A stretch of 64,000 bases of DNA from Ensifer sp. PDNC004 (GTDB lineage Bacteria; Pseudomonadota; Alphaproteobacteria; Rhizobiales; Rhizobiaceae): contig NZ_CP070352.1 of NCBI RefSeq assembly GCF_016919405.1, positions 496,001 to 560,000 of the forward strand, read 5' to 3'. A program made the position numbers and the translations under genes. The notes beneath the pieces were generated by a model, which saw only the letters and a program-made list of their open reading frames with translations, did no database searches and was not told the DNA's origin. This document shows positions 7,672 through 16,478 of the stretch, piece after piece (position 1 is the stretch's first letter; each line of letters begins with the position of its first letter).

Positions 7672-9221
7672 TGTGCAGGCTCCATCGTCTCGGCGGCAAG
7701 TCGGCGGCTGACCTTGCCGGTATCCGTCTTCGGCAGTTCGGTGCGGAATTCGATGATCTTCGGCACCATGAAATCCTCGAGGTGGCGGGTGCAGTGGCGG
7801 ATGATGTCCTTGTCGGTCAAGCCAGGGTCCGCACGCACCACAAGGGCAGCGATCGCGTGGCCGAGCACCGGATCGGCCACGCCGACCACGACGGCCTCGG
7901 CGATGCCGGGATGGGCATGGAGCACGGTCTCGACTTCCTTGGGCGCCACCTTCTCGCCACGGGTCTTGATGATGTCGTCCTTGCGGCCGACGAAATAGAG
8001 AAAGCCCTCTTCGTCCGTCTGGAAGAGGTCGCCCGTATAGAGCACCTTTTCCCACGGGTTCGGTCCGGGCCGCAGCATGCGCTCGGTCGCCGCGTCGTTG
8101 CGCCAGTAGCCCTGCATCACATGCGGCCCGCGGATGACGAGTTCGCCAGGAACGCCCGGCGGCACGCGGCTGCCCTCGTCGTCGACGACAAAGGCTTCCG
8201 TATTCGGAATGGCGATGCCGACCGAGCCCGGCCGGCGATCCAGTTCCTCCGGCGGCAGGTAGGTGCAACGCTTGCACTCCGTCAGCCCGTACATCGAATA
8301 GAGCCGCGCGCCCGGGAAAAGCTCACGCAGGCGGGCGATGTGCGGCGGCGGAAGCGCCGCGGCGGTGTTGGAGAGATAACGCAGGCTCGGCAGGAACCCC
8401 GGCTCCAGATCGCGCATCTGCAGGATCATCGCCGCCATCGTCGGCACCAGCGGGAAGCCGGTGACGCCCTCCTCGCGGATGCGCTCGAAGATCGCATGCG
8501 GGAACGCAAAGGACTTTTCGAGCACCAGCGTCGCGCCGAGCCTGATCGCCATCAGCAACTGGTAGAGGCCATAGTCGAAGGCGAGCGGCAGCACGTTGAG
8601 GATGATGTCGTCGTGCTCGTTGCGCAGGTAGGTGGTGATCGATTCCGACGCCGCGTCGATATTGCGATGGGTCATCATCACGCCCTTCGGGCGCCCGGTC
8701 GAACCCGACGTGTAGATCAGCATCGCCAGATCGACGTCGATGCCGCGATGCGACACCGGCATCGCCTCCGCCGCCGACAGGCAGCCCTCGAAGGGCACCG
8801 CGCCGGCAGGCGACTGGCCATTTGGCGCCGCGGTCGATGCAACGAAGATGTCGGCCTTGCCGCTGCTTTGCGCCTGGGCTTCCGCCACCACCGGCATCAG
8901 CTTGGCCTGCGTCAGGATCGCGGCCGGCTCGCAGTCATCGATAATGTAGGCGAGCTTGTCCGCCTTGGTGGAGGCGTTGATCGGGCTGAAGGTCGCGCCT
9001 GCCTTCAGGATCGCGAAGATCGAGGCGGCCGCCTCCCAGCAATTGTCCATGAACACGAGGACGCGGTCGTTGCGCTTCACGCCCGCCTTAGCCAGCGCGG
9101 CCGCCAGCCGGCTCGATAGCTCGTCGAACTCGCCGTAGCTGAGCCGCTTGCGATCGGTCACGAGCGCCGTCTTGGCCGCATGCCTTGCCGCATTGCCGAT
9201 GAGAAATTGTTCGAACCGCAT
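7668..9221 (-). CDS. AMP-forming acyl-CoA/acyl-ACP ligase
   Basis: A 517-residue class I adenylate-forming enzyme. The P-loop YTSGSTGRPKGVMMTH, the YGLTE adenine motif, the YTGDLF motif, the hinge region GRKDDIIKTRGEKVAPKEVE and the catalytic Lys of PKTDTGKVSRR are all intact, so it should adenylate a carboxylic acid and pass it to a thiol. The acyl carrier protein gene lies 20 bases upstream, so the carrier is probably that ACP. GAGGG precedes the ATG at a spacing of six. Similar ligase/ACP/AsnB trios occur in exosortase-A-type polysaccharide loci, but no exosortase is visible here. Confidence 0.88.
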   Translation of the reverse strand: MRFEQFLIGNAARHAAKTALVTDRKRLSYGEFDELSSRLAAALAKAGVKRNDRVLVFMDNCWEAAASIFAILKAGATFSPINASTKADKLAYIIDDCEPAAILTQAKLMPVVAEAQAQSSGKADIFVASTAAPNGQSPAGAVPFEGCLSAAEAMPVSHRGIDVDLAMLIYTSGSTGRPKGVMMTHRNIDAASESITTYLRNEHDDIILNVLPLAFDYGLYQLLMAIRLGATLVLEKSFAFPHAIFERIREEGVTGFPLVPTMAAMILQMRDLEPGFLPSLRYLSNTAAALPPPHIARLRELFPGARLYSMYGLTECKRCTYLPPEELDRRPGSVGIAIPNTEAFVVDDEGSRVPPGVPGELVIRGPHVMQGYWRNDAATERMLRPGPNPWEKVLYTGDLFQTDEEGFLYFVGRKDDIIKTRGEKVAPKEVETVLHAHPGIAEAVVVGVADPVLGHAIAALVVRADPGLTDKDIIRHCTRHLEDFMVPKIIEFRTELPKTDTGKVSRRLAAETMEPAQ

Positions 9222-9241
9222 GGAACGCCCTCGGGTCTTGG

Positions 9242-9508
9242 TTAGGCCGTGGCCGGCACTCCGGCCTTCGCCTCGATGAAGGCCGAGATGCGGGCGAGCG
9301 AATCGAGGTTCGCAGGCACGATGTCGGCGTCGGCCATGGCAATGCCGAACTGGTCTTCGATAAAGGCGACGAGTTCGAGAACGCCGGTCGAGTCGATGAT
9401 GTCGTTCTCGATCAGAGAGGCGCCGTCGGCGAGATCGTACGAGGTATCGCCAAACAGGAAGTTCTCGATGACAAAGGCCCTGACCTTGTCCTTGATGGTT
9501 TCCGTCAT
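9242..9508 (-). CDS. Acyl carrier protein
   Basis: An 88-residue acidic, mostly helical protein with the 4'-phosphopantetheine attachment motif in NDIIDSTGVLEL, the Ser lying near residue 40. It would carry an acyl or aminoacyl group as a thioester. The start overlaps the stop of the AsnB-type gene (ATGA) and AAAGGA lies seven bases upstream; the ligase gene starts 20 bases after its stop. The four-gene operon suggests a dedicated carrier rather than the fatty-acid ACP. Confidence 0.9.
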   Translation of the reverse strand: MTETIKDKVRAFVIENFLFGDTSYDLADGASLIENDIIDSTGVLELVAFIEDQFGIAMADADIVPANLDSLARISAFIEAKAGVPATA

Positions 9509-11469
9509 TTCATTTCCTTTCCCAATGGGTTTCGGGCCGCTTGAGCGGCGCGGATGCTGGTGCCGGTAAAGGTCTGCAGCCAGAGCTGCGTCGACAGGAT
9601 GCCGACGAAGGCGGCATTGTCCCTAAAGCCGGTGGTCGGTTGCGACTGGCATTTCTCGTAGAGCTTGCTCACGGCCTTGGCATTGAACAGACCGCTGTCA
9701 CCGATGCGCGTCTCGCTCATGGCATCGCGAACGTAATCCAGTTCGCCGGCGCCGGTGAAGGAATGGCTGTCGGGCGCACGATAGGGCTGCTTCGTGCGCT
9801 GGCCGATCGTCGGCGGAAGCAGATCCTTCGTCGCTTCGCGCAGGATGTGTTTTTCCACCAGCCCCTTCAGCTTCATTTCCGGCGGCAGGCGCGTCGCGAA
9901 CTCCACGAGCCGATGGTCCAGGAACGGGAAGCGTCCTTCGATCCCGTGCGCCATGGCCATGCGGTCGCCCTGGCTGGAGAGAATGTAGCCGGGCAGAAGG
10001 AAACGGCTTTCGAGATACTGCGCCTGGTGCAGCGGATGCCAGCGACCGAAGGCGGCAGGAAGCCGGCTCGCCAGATCCTCGGCCGCGTCGTAGTCCTTCA
10101 GCGTGGCGCGCAGGTCGGGAGAAAAGAAGATCTTGGTCGCGGCTGTGCTTTTGAACCGCGGGCGGTGCGAGAACAGCGGGTCGTTGAGCGGCACGTCGCC
10201 GGCGCCGAAGAAAGCGGCGAGATATTCCGCCGATTGCTGCTGCAGGCCCGGCAGATAGGGGTAGAGCTTGCGGAACAGGTGCGGCCGGATTCGCGAGCCG
10301 GGCTGGCGGCCGCAGAAGCGGCGCACCCGCGCCTCCTTGAAGATATCGTATCCGGCGAAGACCTCGTCGGCGCCCTCGCCTGTCAGCACGACCTTCAATC
10401 CCTGCTCGCGCACGAGACCCGAGAGCTGGTAAAGCGGGGCGGGTGCCGTGCGGATAATCGGACGTTCAGCGAACCGGACGACCTGCGGAAAGACCTTCGC
10501 GATGTCGCCGGCGCGACAGGCGACCGCGCTATGATGCGTGCCGAGCGCCTTTGCCATTTCCATCTGGAAGGCGCTCTCGTCATGTTCGACGCTATCAAAC
10601 GTCACGGAAAACGTGCGCAGACCCTGCGGCGCCATTCCGGCAGCAAGCGCCGAGACGATGGAGCTGTCGAGCCCGCCCGAGAGATAGGATCCGACGGTCA
10701 CGTCGGCCCGCATGCGGATCCGGGTCGCATCGGTAAGAAGGGCGCGTAGTTCCTCGGCCGCGCTGCGCTCATCGGCAAACAGCGGCGGCGCGTCGTGGTC
10801 CGGATAGTCGAGTTGCCAATAGGGGCGGATCGACGTCTTGCCTTTCTCGACGATCATCAGGTGAGCCGGCTCGAGCTCGTGAATGCCACGAAAGCCGGTC
10901 CGCGGCGCGATCGGCGCCCAAAGGGTAAAAATCTGGTCGAGCGCAACGGGATCGAGTTCGGCGGAAATGCCGGGGACCTGGAGCAGCGCCTTAATTTCGG
11001 AGGCGAAATAGAATGTCCCGCCATGGGTCGTGTAAAACAACGGGCGCACGCCCATGCGGTCGCGCGCCAACATCATGCGCTGGCGGCGTCGATCCCAGAT
11101 CGCGAAAGAGAAGTCGCCGTTGAGGACGGACAGGCAGTCCTCACCCATCACGGCGTAGAGATGCAGGATGACCTCGGTGTCGCTCGCGGTGCGGAACCGC
11201 CGCCCCTTGGCGCGCAGTTCCTCGCGCAATTCGACGTAGTTGAAGATCTCGCCGTTGAAGGCGATCGAAAGGTCGCCGGTTTCATCGGACATCGGCTGCT
11301 GGCCGTCGCCGAGACCGACGATCGAGAGCCGCACATGGGCGAGCCCGGCCTCCGGCGCGGCAAGAATACCGTTTTCATCCGGGCCGCGATGCGCGATCGC
11401 AGAGGCCATCCTTTTGAGAAGGATTTCCGCCTCCGGGACCGACCCGAAATAGCCACCGTAACCGCACAT
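9505..11469 (-). CDS. AsnB-type glutamine-hydrolysing amidotransferase
   Basis: A 654-residue two-domain protein. The N-terminal Ntn glutaminase begins MCGYGGYFG, with Cys2 as nucleophile after Met removal, and includes the HRGPDENG and FNGEIFNY motifs. The C-terminal synthetase domain has the PP-loop SYLSGGLDSSIVSAL and the GEGADEVFAGYD motif. It would transfer glutamine ammonia to an adenylated carboxylate. The length and operon position (followed by ACP, acyl ligase and NadE-like protein) fit the amidotransferases found in polysaccharide loci better than housekeeping asparagine synthase. It is the first gene of the operon. Confidence 0.88.
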   Translation of the reverse strand: MCGYGGYFGSVPEAEILLKRMASAIAHRGPDENGILAAPEAGLAHVRLSIVGLGDGQQPMSDETGDLSIAFNGEIFNYVELREELRAKGRRFRTASDTEVILHLYAVMGEDCLSVLNGDFSFAIWDRRRQRMMLARDRMGVRPLFYTTHGGTFYFASEIKALLQVPGISAELDPVALDQIFTLWAPIAPRTGFRGIHELEPAHLMIVEKGKTSIRPYWQLDYPDHDAPPLFADERSAAEELRALLTDATRIRMRADVTVGSYLSGGLDSSIVSALAAGMAPQGLRTFSVTFDSVEHDESAFQMEMAKALGTHHSAVACRAGDIAKVFPQVVRFAERPIIRTAPAPLYQLSGLVREQGLKVVLTGEGADEVFAGYDIFKEARVRRFCGRQPGSRIRPHLFRKLYPYLPGLQQQSAEYLAAFFGAGDVPLNDPLFSHRPRFKSTAATKIFFSPDLRATLKDYDAAEDLASRLPAAFGRWHPLHQAQYLESRFLLPGYILSSQGDRMAMAHGIEGRFPFLDHRLVEFATRLPPEMKLKGLVEKHILREATKDLLPPTIGQRTKQPYRAPDSHSFTGAGELDYVRDAMSETRIGDSGLFNAKAVSKLYEKCQSQPTTGFRDNAAFVGILSTQLWLQTFTGTSIRAAQAARNPLGKEMK

Positions 11470-11615
11470 GCCGAGATACTTTCACACCGTTCGATCACTG
11501 CCGGACCATAAACCGCATGACGGAATCATGGGTTAATCTCCGGCATTTTCTAGTTGTATGGTAAATACCGCTGTTCAGGCGCCGCGTTGAGGATGAGCGC
11601 CGCCGGCCCTTGCCG

Positions 11616-11819
11616 TCAGCGCTCCGGAATTCGTCTTTTCGATGCCATCCTGAGCATCAGATACAGAAACAAGATCGGCCAGAAAACGCAGACCAGAAGC
11701 CCGGCCACGCGGTACATGTTCCAAGGTGCATGCGCCTGCAATCCTTCAAGATAGGTCATCCCCACGAGAAAAAACGCCGTCAGGCCATAGGCGACACCGG
11801 CAACGTATAACCAGGACAT
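11616..11819 (-). CDS. Small two-helix membrane protein
   Basis: A 67-residue protein beginning MSWLYVAGVAYG. The ATG at 11819 is preceded by GGAGGG at good spacing, which argues for this start over one 27 bases further upstream. Two hydrophobic segments (about residues 4-22 and 40-58) are separated by a short loop, and the tail is basic (KRRIPER), which would place it in the cytoplasm. It stands alone between the AsnB operon and the FkbM gene on the same strand. Function unknown; it could assist a polymerase or flippase of the locus. Confidence 0.6.
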   Translation of the reverse strand: MSWLYVAGVAYGLTAFFLVGMTYLEGLQAHAPWNMYRVAGLLVCVFWPILFLYLMLRMASKRRIPER

Positions 11820-12029
11820 GCAACCGCCCTCCGCGACGCGCCACAACCAAAACCAGGAAATAGCAGCAGCGAACCTATACCACCGGAAGTAACATTTTGA
11901 AACGAAGAGTTAACTTTAAGCGGGGGCATGGTTAACCGAACCGAGGATCGTTTCGGTTCTCGGCGAATGCCCGGAGCATTGCCATTCGCGTTCTCAAGAC
12001 ACGGAACGAATTTGAGCTGCCAGCAGTCC

Positions 12030-12791
12030 TCAGCGGCTGCCCTCGCGGGCCACGAACAGCAGGTCGAAACCGCGGAACTCCCGGCGCGCGATCGATTTGC
12101 GCAGCGCCGTCCAGATGGCCGAGGGATTGTCGAGGCGGAAACCTTTGAAGCTGCGGATCAATCCGATAGTGGCGGTCATGGTGCGAAGGACGCGCGACAG
12201 CCTGGAGCCCGTCAGCGACGCAAACAGGATCTGCGGATGAACCGCCAGCAGCACGCCGGCCGTCCGCATCCGATCGATCGTGCGGAACTGGTTCAGCGCG
12301 CGATACTCGTAACCTTCGATGTCGATCTTGAAACAGAGCCTTTCGGTCCGCGCCATGTCCTGAAGGGCTGCGATCGTCACGGTGCGCGCACGGATCGCCT
12401 CGCCGTCGTCGTCGGCGATCAGGGCCGATGTTTCGGAGCTGCCGAAACCGCCACCGACGGAATGCAGCACGAGAACGTCATCCTCCGACAGTGCGGCATT
12501 GATGACCCGCACTTCGCCGCAATTCTCCGGCTGCATTTCCTTGAGGATGCCGAAACAGACAGGGTCGGGCTCGACAGTGATGACGTTGTCGGCAATCTGC
12601 GCCGCCCAATAGGGCGTCACGCCGATCCAGCCGCCGATGTCGATGAAGGTCGTCTTCGCGTCGACCAGGCGTTCGATGTTCTGGAACGTGCAGGGCTCCC
12701 AGTCGCCGTTCTGCAGCCGCGCGAAAAAGCGCTTCTTTTCCGGCTTGTCGGGAAACTGAACGGTCTTGTGGAAATAGGTTATCGAACGCAT
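12030..12791 (-). CDS. FkbM-family SAM-dependent methyltransferase
   Basis: A 253-residue protein. FIDIGGWIGVTPYWAA is the glycine-rich motif I, VITVEPDP is motif II (acidic residue binding the ribose), and FKIDIEGYEYRAL is the characteristic FkbM block. Members methylate sugar or polyketide hydroxyl groups. In this setting O-methylation of a surface polysaccharide is the likely role. The ATG at 12791 is used. It is separated by over 130 bases from the genes on either side and so may have its own promoter. Confidence 0.85.
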   Translation of the reverse strand: MRSITYFHKTVQFPDKPEKKRFFARLQNGDWEPCTFQNIERLVDAKTTFIDIGGWIGVTPYWAAQIADNVITVEPDPVCFGILKEMQPENCGEVRVINAALSEDDVLVLHSVGGGFGSSETSALIADDDGEAIRARTVTIAALQDMARTERLCFKIDIEGYEYRALNQFRTIDRMRTAGVLLAVHPQILFASLTGSRLSRVLRTMTATIGLIRSFKGFRLDNPSAIWTALRKSIARREFRGFDLLFVAREGSR

Positions 12792-12928
12792 GGCGCTTCT
12801 CTAACCCATATCCGGACGAAGCGGAATCGATTTTGCGAAGGGCTCGTATGCCCGAGGCGAATGACTGCCCCGGCGCATCAACGTCTGCATTTTCGGGAAG
12901 GACCGCCCGTACAAGGGAGCCGCCGCCG

Positions 12929-13393
12929 TTAGGCGTCCACCGGCTCCATCGAACCGCGGGCCTCGCTAAGCTCCGCCGTCGTTTGTGTAAGGCGGTCGGC
13001 GAGAACGCGCATGATTTCCACCGCCATCTCGGGGAAATCGGCCAGAAGCTTGAGGAAATCGTCCTTGCGGATGCGCAGGGCCTCGAGCGGCGTGCTGGTG
13101 CGCACCGTCGCGGTGCGTGGCGTGTTGCAGAGGATGGCGATTTCGCCCACGATCGAATTCTGCTCTAATTCCGCGATCTTGAAAGGCCCACCCGCCGTAT
13201 TGATGAGCACCTCCGCCTTGCCGGAAAGAATGACATAGGCCGCGTCGCCGATGTCACCCTGATAGAACAGCGCTTCGCCGGCGCTGTACATGACCCTGTC
13301 GGACGTGAAGGCCAGAAGTTTCAGCTTTGCCGGCGGCAATCCCGAGAAAAGGGTTATTCGGCGCAGCATTTCGACTTCGTCTTTGAGCAACAT
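12929..13393 (-). CDS. Single-domain cyclic-nucleotide-binding protein
   Basis: A 154-residue protein made almost entirely of one CRP-type cNMP-binding domain. The phosphate-binding cassette GEIAILCNTPRTATV keeps the Glu and Arg that contact the cyclic nucleotide. There is no helix-turn-helix, so it is not a CRP-type transcription factor. It lies just after the degenerate ABC protein gene on the same strand; the ATG at 13393 (MLLKDEVEML) is 92 bases from that stop, while an earlier start would overlap it. I infer that it may modulate the ABC-like protein in response to cAMP or cGMP. Two cyclase-fold genes lie further right. Confidence 0.8.
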   Translation of the reverse strand: MLLKDEVEMLRRITLFSGLPPAKLKLLAFTSDRVMYSAGEALFYQGDIGDAAYVILSGKAEVLINTAGGPFKIAELEQNSIVGEIAILCNTPRTATVRTSTPLEALRIRKDDFLKLLADFPEMAVEIMRVLADRLTQTTAELSEARGSMEPVDA

Positions 13394-13484
13394 CACAATC
13401 CGTGTCTCCGAGTTCCTGTCGGGGGCAACTTGCCTCCCGCATCGCGGCGGGACCATATGCTCGTGCCCTGACATTAATATTACA

Positions 13485-16175
13485 TCAAGATGCCATTTCC
13501 TTATAGTCAGGTCGTTCATCCACATTGGCGTCGTGCAGCAGGCGCCCGTTCTCGAACCGGGCGACGCGATCGAAGAGGTCCGTCAACGCCGGATTGGCGA
13601 GGACCCAGATGACCGCAGGATCGCGCCCGCCCTGATCGAGCATCGCAAAAACGTTGCGGACGACCTGTTCCTGGACACGCTGGTCGAGCGCCAGGAGCGG
13701 CTGATTGAAGATGTAGTAATCGCAATTGCGGATCAACGCGCGCGCAAGGTCGAGCTTCTGCCGCTGCGCGGCCGTCAGTCGCTTGCCGCCGGCGCCGACA
13801 TTGAAATCGAAACCGAAGGAAAGCACCTCGTTGTAGAGGCCGCCGGCCTCGAAGAGGTCCCGGACGATGGCGCGGATTTTCTCCGAGCCGTCGGCGTGTT
13901 TGTGACCGATACGTCCGAAGAGCACGTTGTCGATGATGCTGCCGGACGCGATGAAGCGGTTCGGACGGTAGTGCTCGATCATGCCTGCGAGATCGGCCGG
14001 CAGGCCTTCGTCGAACTCGCGCCGGGCGGCAACGATCTTCGCCATAACCTCATCGGTTAAGAGACCGAAACGATGCCGGGGCTCGATATAGTCGAAGCAC
14101 AGCCTCAGCACCTTGATCTGATCGTCTTCCGATACTTCGGCCTTGCCCTTGGTGCGAACCTTCTGGAGAATGGCCTCATAGACCGGGATTTCCTCGGCGG
14201 TCATGAAGGTCAACTGCTGGAAGAACGGGTGATCCGGCGGCAAGTCGCGGAACAGTTCGACGACGTTCTCGGCGATCTCGATGCCCATCTCGTAGAAGAC
14301 ATCGCGCAGGCCGACCCGCTGCAGGATCGTCTTGAAGAACGGATGGTTCTCCAGCGCGTCTGCCCACACCACCTGATCGGTGATGGTGCCAAACAGCATG
14401 TTTTCGCCGATCGTCGCCTCGACGTTGTAGGTCCCGGGCTCGAAGAACACGACGAGGTCGCTGAGCTTTTCCTTTTCGAGACGCTGCCGGAGCGCACTGC
14501 GCATCTCGACGATGCCAGCGGCAAACTCCGCATGCTCATGGGGATCGATGGTCGAACGCACGGCCAGCGCCATGACGTCGTTGGTCAGAAGTACCGCGTC
14601 GAGAACCGGCCGGATCTGCACGAGCAGATCGTCCGGACCGTTCGCCCCGGCGGATCCATAGTCGATCCAGTCGCTGTTGACGTCGAGATACGGGTTGCCG
14701 GCCAGCCGGGCCTCGGTCACCTCCCACTTGCGGTGCGTGGCACGCTCGCCCTCATAGACCTCGTTCGTGAGCGGCGCATGTTTCAGCCCGTAAAGGATGT
14801 TATCGCCGAGGCTACCCTGGAAGACGTAGACGTCGGAGGAAGCGTAGGCAATCCGCCGGCCGGTCACCGATTCCGGCAGCTCCAGAATGTCCTGACCACC
14901 GACGATCACCTTGCCGCTTGCCGGCCAGACGAGGCGGCCGAAGGCCTCGGCGAGCACTTCGCCGCCGCCCATCAGCGCCACCTTCTCGCCGGGCTGGACC
15001 TGCAGCGAGACATGGTCGAGCAACGTCGAGCCGCCGTCGTCGATCACGGTCAGATTGACGGCCGCAAGCGGGCCTGCGAGCGGCGCCGCAGCGGTCGTCG
15101 CCACCGCCTGCACCTTGGGATCGAGCAGCGTGTCGACGCTGAACTGCTCGACCACCTGCGCATATTTCACCTGGACGTCCTGACGGGCCTGGTCCCAGTC
15201 GATCAGTTCCTTCAGTGGACCCGGCAGGTCCTTGTAGGCGCCGATGACGGCGACGAGCTGGCCGATGTCGAGGCGACCCTGCAGGGCGAAATAGCCGCCA
15301 ATCGCGTAGAACAGGAAGGGCGTGACCTGCGCCAGGAAGTTGTTGATGAACTTGACGAGGAATTTCCACTGGTAGAGGTCGTAGCGGATCTGGAAGATCC
15401 GGCCGAGGCGAGCCGCAATGTCGGCGCGCTCGTAGTTCGACGTGTCGTGACCGCGTATCGCGCCGATGCCGTCGACGATCTCGCTGACGCGGCCGGAGAG
15501 CTCGCGCGCCGTCAACTGCCGCTCGCGTCCAAGCACGAGGAGCCGCTTGCGCATGCGCGGAATGATGATCGCCTGAACCGCGACGATCAGCGTTGCGATC
15601 AGCCCGAGCCAGAAGCTCTGCAGCAGGATGAACACCAGCGCCGTCAAGGCCTGGCCGCCGAGCAACGCGGGCGAGACGAAGGCATCGCCGGTGAAACCGC
15701 CGAGCGGCTCGACCTCGTCCTTGATCATCGTCGCGATTTCAGCCGGCTTCACCCGCTTGAAATGGCTGGGCGGAAAGCGCAGCACCCGGTCGACAAGTTC
15801 AAAACGAATGCGCCGCAAGAGCCGCTCGCCGAGCCGCCCCTTGAACGTGTTGATGTAGAACTTGAAGAGGCCGTTGACCACCACCAGCGCCAGGAACACC
15901 AGGCTGAGAGCGAGCAACATGCCTTCGCGGCCGAGCTGGAAGCCATCAAAAACGTTGATCGTGCCGAAATACGGCAGGTCGAAGGAAATCGGCAGAAAGG
16001 CCTGCGTGGCCTCCGGACTGTCGAAGCCATCGCCCTGGATCGGCCCGTTGACGATCTGCTTCGGCAGATCGAACGACAGGAAGTAAGGGATCATCGACAG
16101 CGCGACGACAACCAGGATCCAAAGCTGGTCCTTGCGCGTGTGGGTCCAGATATAGCGGGAAAGGCGTGGTTCCAT
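13485..16175 (-). CDS. ABC-exporter-like protein with catalytically degenerate NBD
   Basis: An 896-residue protein. Residues 1-320 form a six-helix exporter-type transmembrane domain. The nucleotide-binding domain (about 370-885) is abnormal. The Walker A position reads MGGGEVLAEAF (402-412) with no GK(S/T); the signature is LTAAQ (800-804) rather than LSGGQ; the Walker B region is DYYIFNQPLLALD with no catalytic Glu; the H-loop reads VLANPAL with no His. An insertion of roughly 250 residues separates the two halves. A segment resembling the exporter motif after the Q-loop occurs three times: DNILYG (458-463), ENMLFG (591-596) and DNVLFG (749-754). It cannot hydrolyse ATP by the usual mechanism. 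The frame is intact, so this is not a pseudogene. A lone cNMP-binding protein follows. Confidence 0.85.
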   Translation of the reverse strand: MEPRLSRYIWTHTRKDQLWILVVVALSMIPYFLSFDLPKQIVNGPIQGDGFDSPEATQAFLPISFDLPYFGTINVFDGFQLGREGMLLALSLVFLALVVVNGLFKFYINTFKGRLGERLLRRIRFELVDRVLRFPPSHFKRVKPAEIATMIKDEVEPLGGFTGDAFVSPALLGGQALTALVFILLQSFWLGLIATLIVAVQAIIIPRMRKRLLVLGRERQLTARELSGRVSEIVDGIGAIRGHDTSNYERADIAARLGRIFQIRYDLYQWKFLVKFINNFLAQVTPFLFYAIGGYFALQGRLDIGQLVAVIGAYKDLPGPLKELIDWDQARQDVQVKYAQVVEQFSVDTLLDPKVQAVATTAAAPLAGPLAAVNLTVIDDGGSTLLDHVSLQVQPGEKVALMGGGEVLAEAFGRLVWPASGKVIVGGQDILELPESVTGRRIAYASSDVYVFQGSLGDNILYGLKHAPLTNEVYEGERATHRKWEVTEARLAGNPYLDVNSDWIDYGSAGANGPDDLLVQIRPVLDAVLLTNDVMALAVRSTIDPHEHAEFAAGIVEMRSALRQRLEKEKLSDLVVFFEPGTYNVEATIGENMLFGTITDQVVWADALENHPFFKTILQRVGLRDVFYEMGIEIAENVVELFRDLPPDHPFFQQLTFMTAEEIPVYEAILQKVRTKGKAEVSEDDQIKVLRLCFDYIEPRHRFGLLTDEVMAKIVAARREFDEGLPADLAGMIEHYRPNRFIASGSIIDNVLFGRIGHKHADGSEKIRAIVRDLFEAGGLYNEVLSFGFDFNVGAGGKRLTAAQRQKLDLARALIRNCDYYIFNQPLLALDQRVQEQVVRNVFAMLDQGGRDPAVIWVLANPALTDLFDRVARFENGRLLHDANVDERPDYKEMAS

Positions 16176-16193
16176 GTTACTGGCGATAGGACC

Positions 16194-16478
16194 TTATTGA
16201 ACACGACTGCTGCTGGCGGGCCGGGTTGCCACATGTCCCCAGCACGCATCACTCTTCGGCGACACCTTCGGACGGGTGCCCCACGGCACGCTCCTGAAGG
16301 GACGCCTGCATATTCCGCCCGGCGCCGAATCCGGCTGATCGATTATGCAGGTGCGAGGGAAATCTGCAATGGACGCGGTTTCCAACAGGCGGCTTATATA
16401 CTATCGACGCAGAGGTCGACGTTCCCAAAGGAACACGCCGTTATTGCACTCGCTCAATGTGCAGCTTACAACGGCCGC
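16194..16478. promoter_or_regulatory. Divergent upstream region of the ABC-like gene and a methyltransferase gene
   Basis: This gap of about 285 bases lies between the start of the leftward ABC-like gene and that of the rightward methyltransferase. It should hold both promoters. No convincing operator or RNA structure was seen, and no small ORF with a good ribosome binding site. Confidence 0.4.

Noticed and set aside
7672..8277. N-terminal extension of the NAD-synthase-like frame
   Set aside because: It lies inside the acyl ligase gene in another frame, its translation is Arg/Gly-rich, and the ATGA junction at 7668-7671 marks the true start.
11936..11963. Hairpin AACCGA/TCGGTT downstream of the FkbM gene
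   Set aside because: The stem is six pairs with an eight-base loop and no T-run, so it is too weak to call a terminator.
14073..16478. A rightward frame open for over 800 codons, antisense to the ABC-like gene and running into the methyltransferase gene
   Set aside because: It is a GC-rich shadow of the ABC gene in the opposite strand; its translation is low-complexity, Arg/Asp/His-rich and lacks domains. Only the last 224 codons from 16479 are a real gene.
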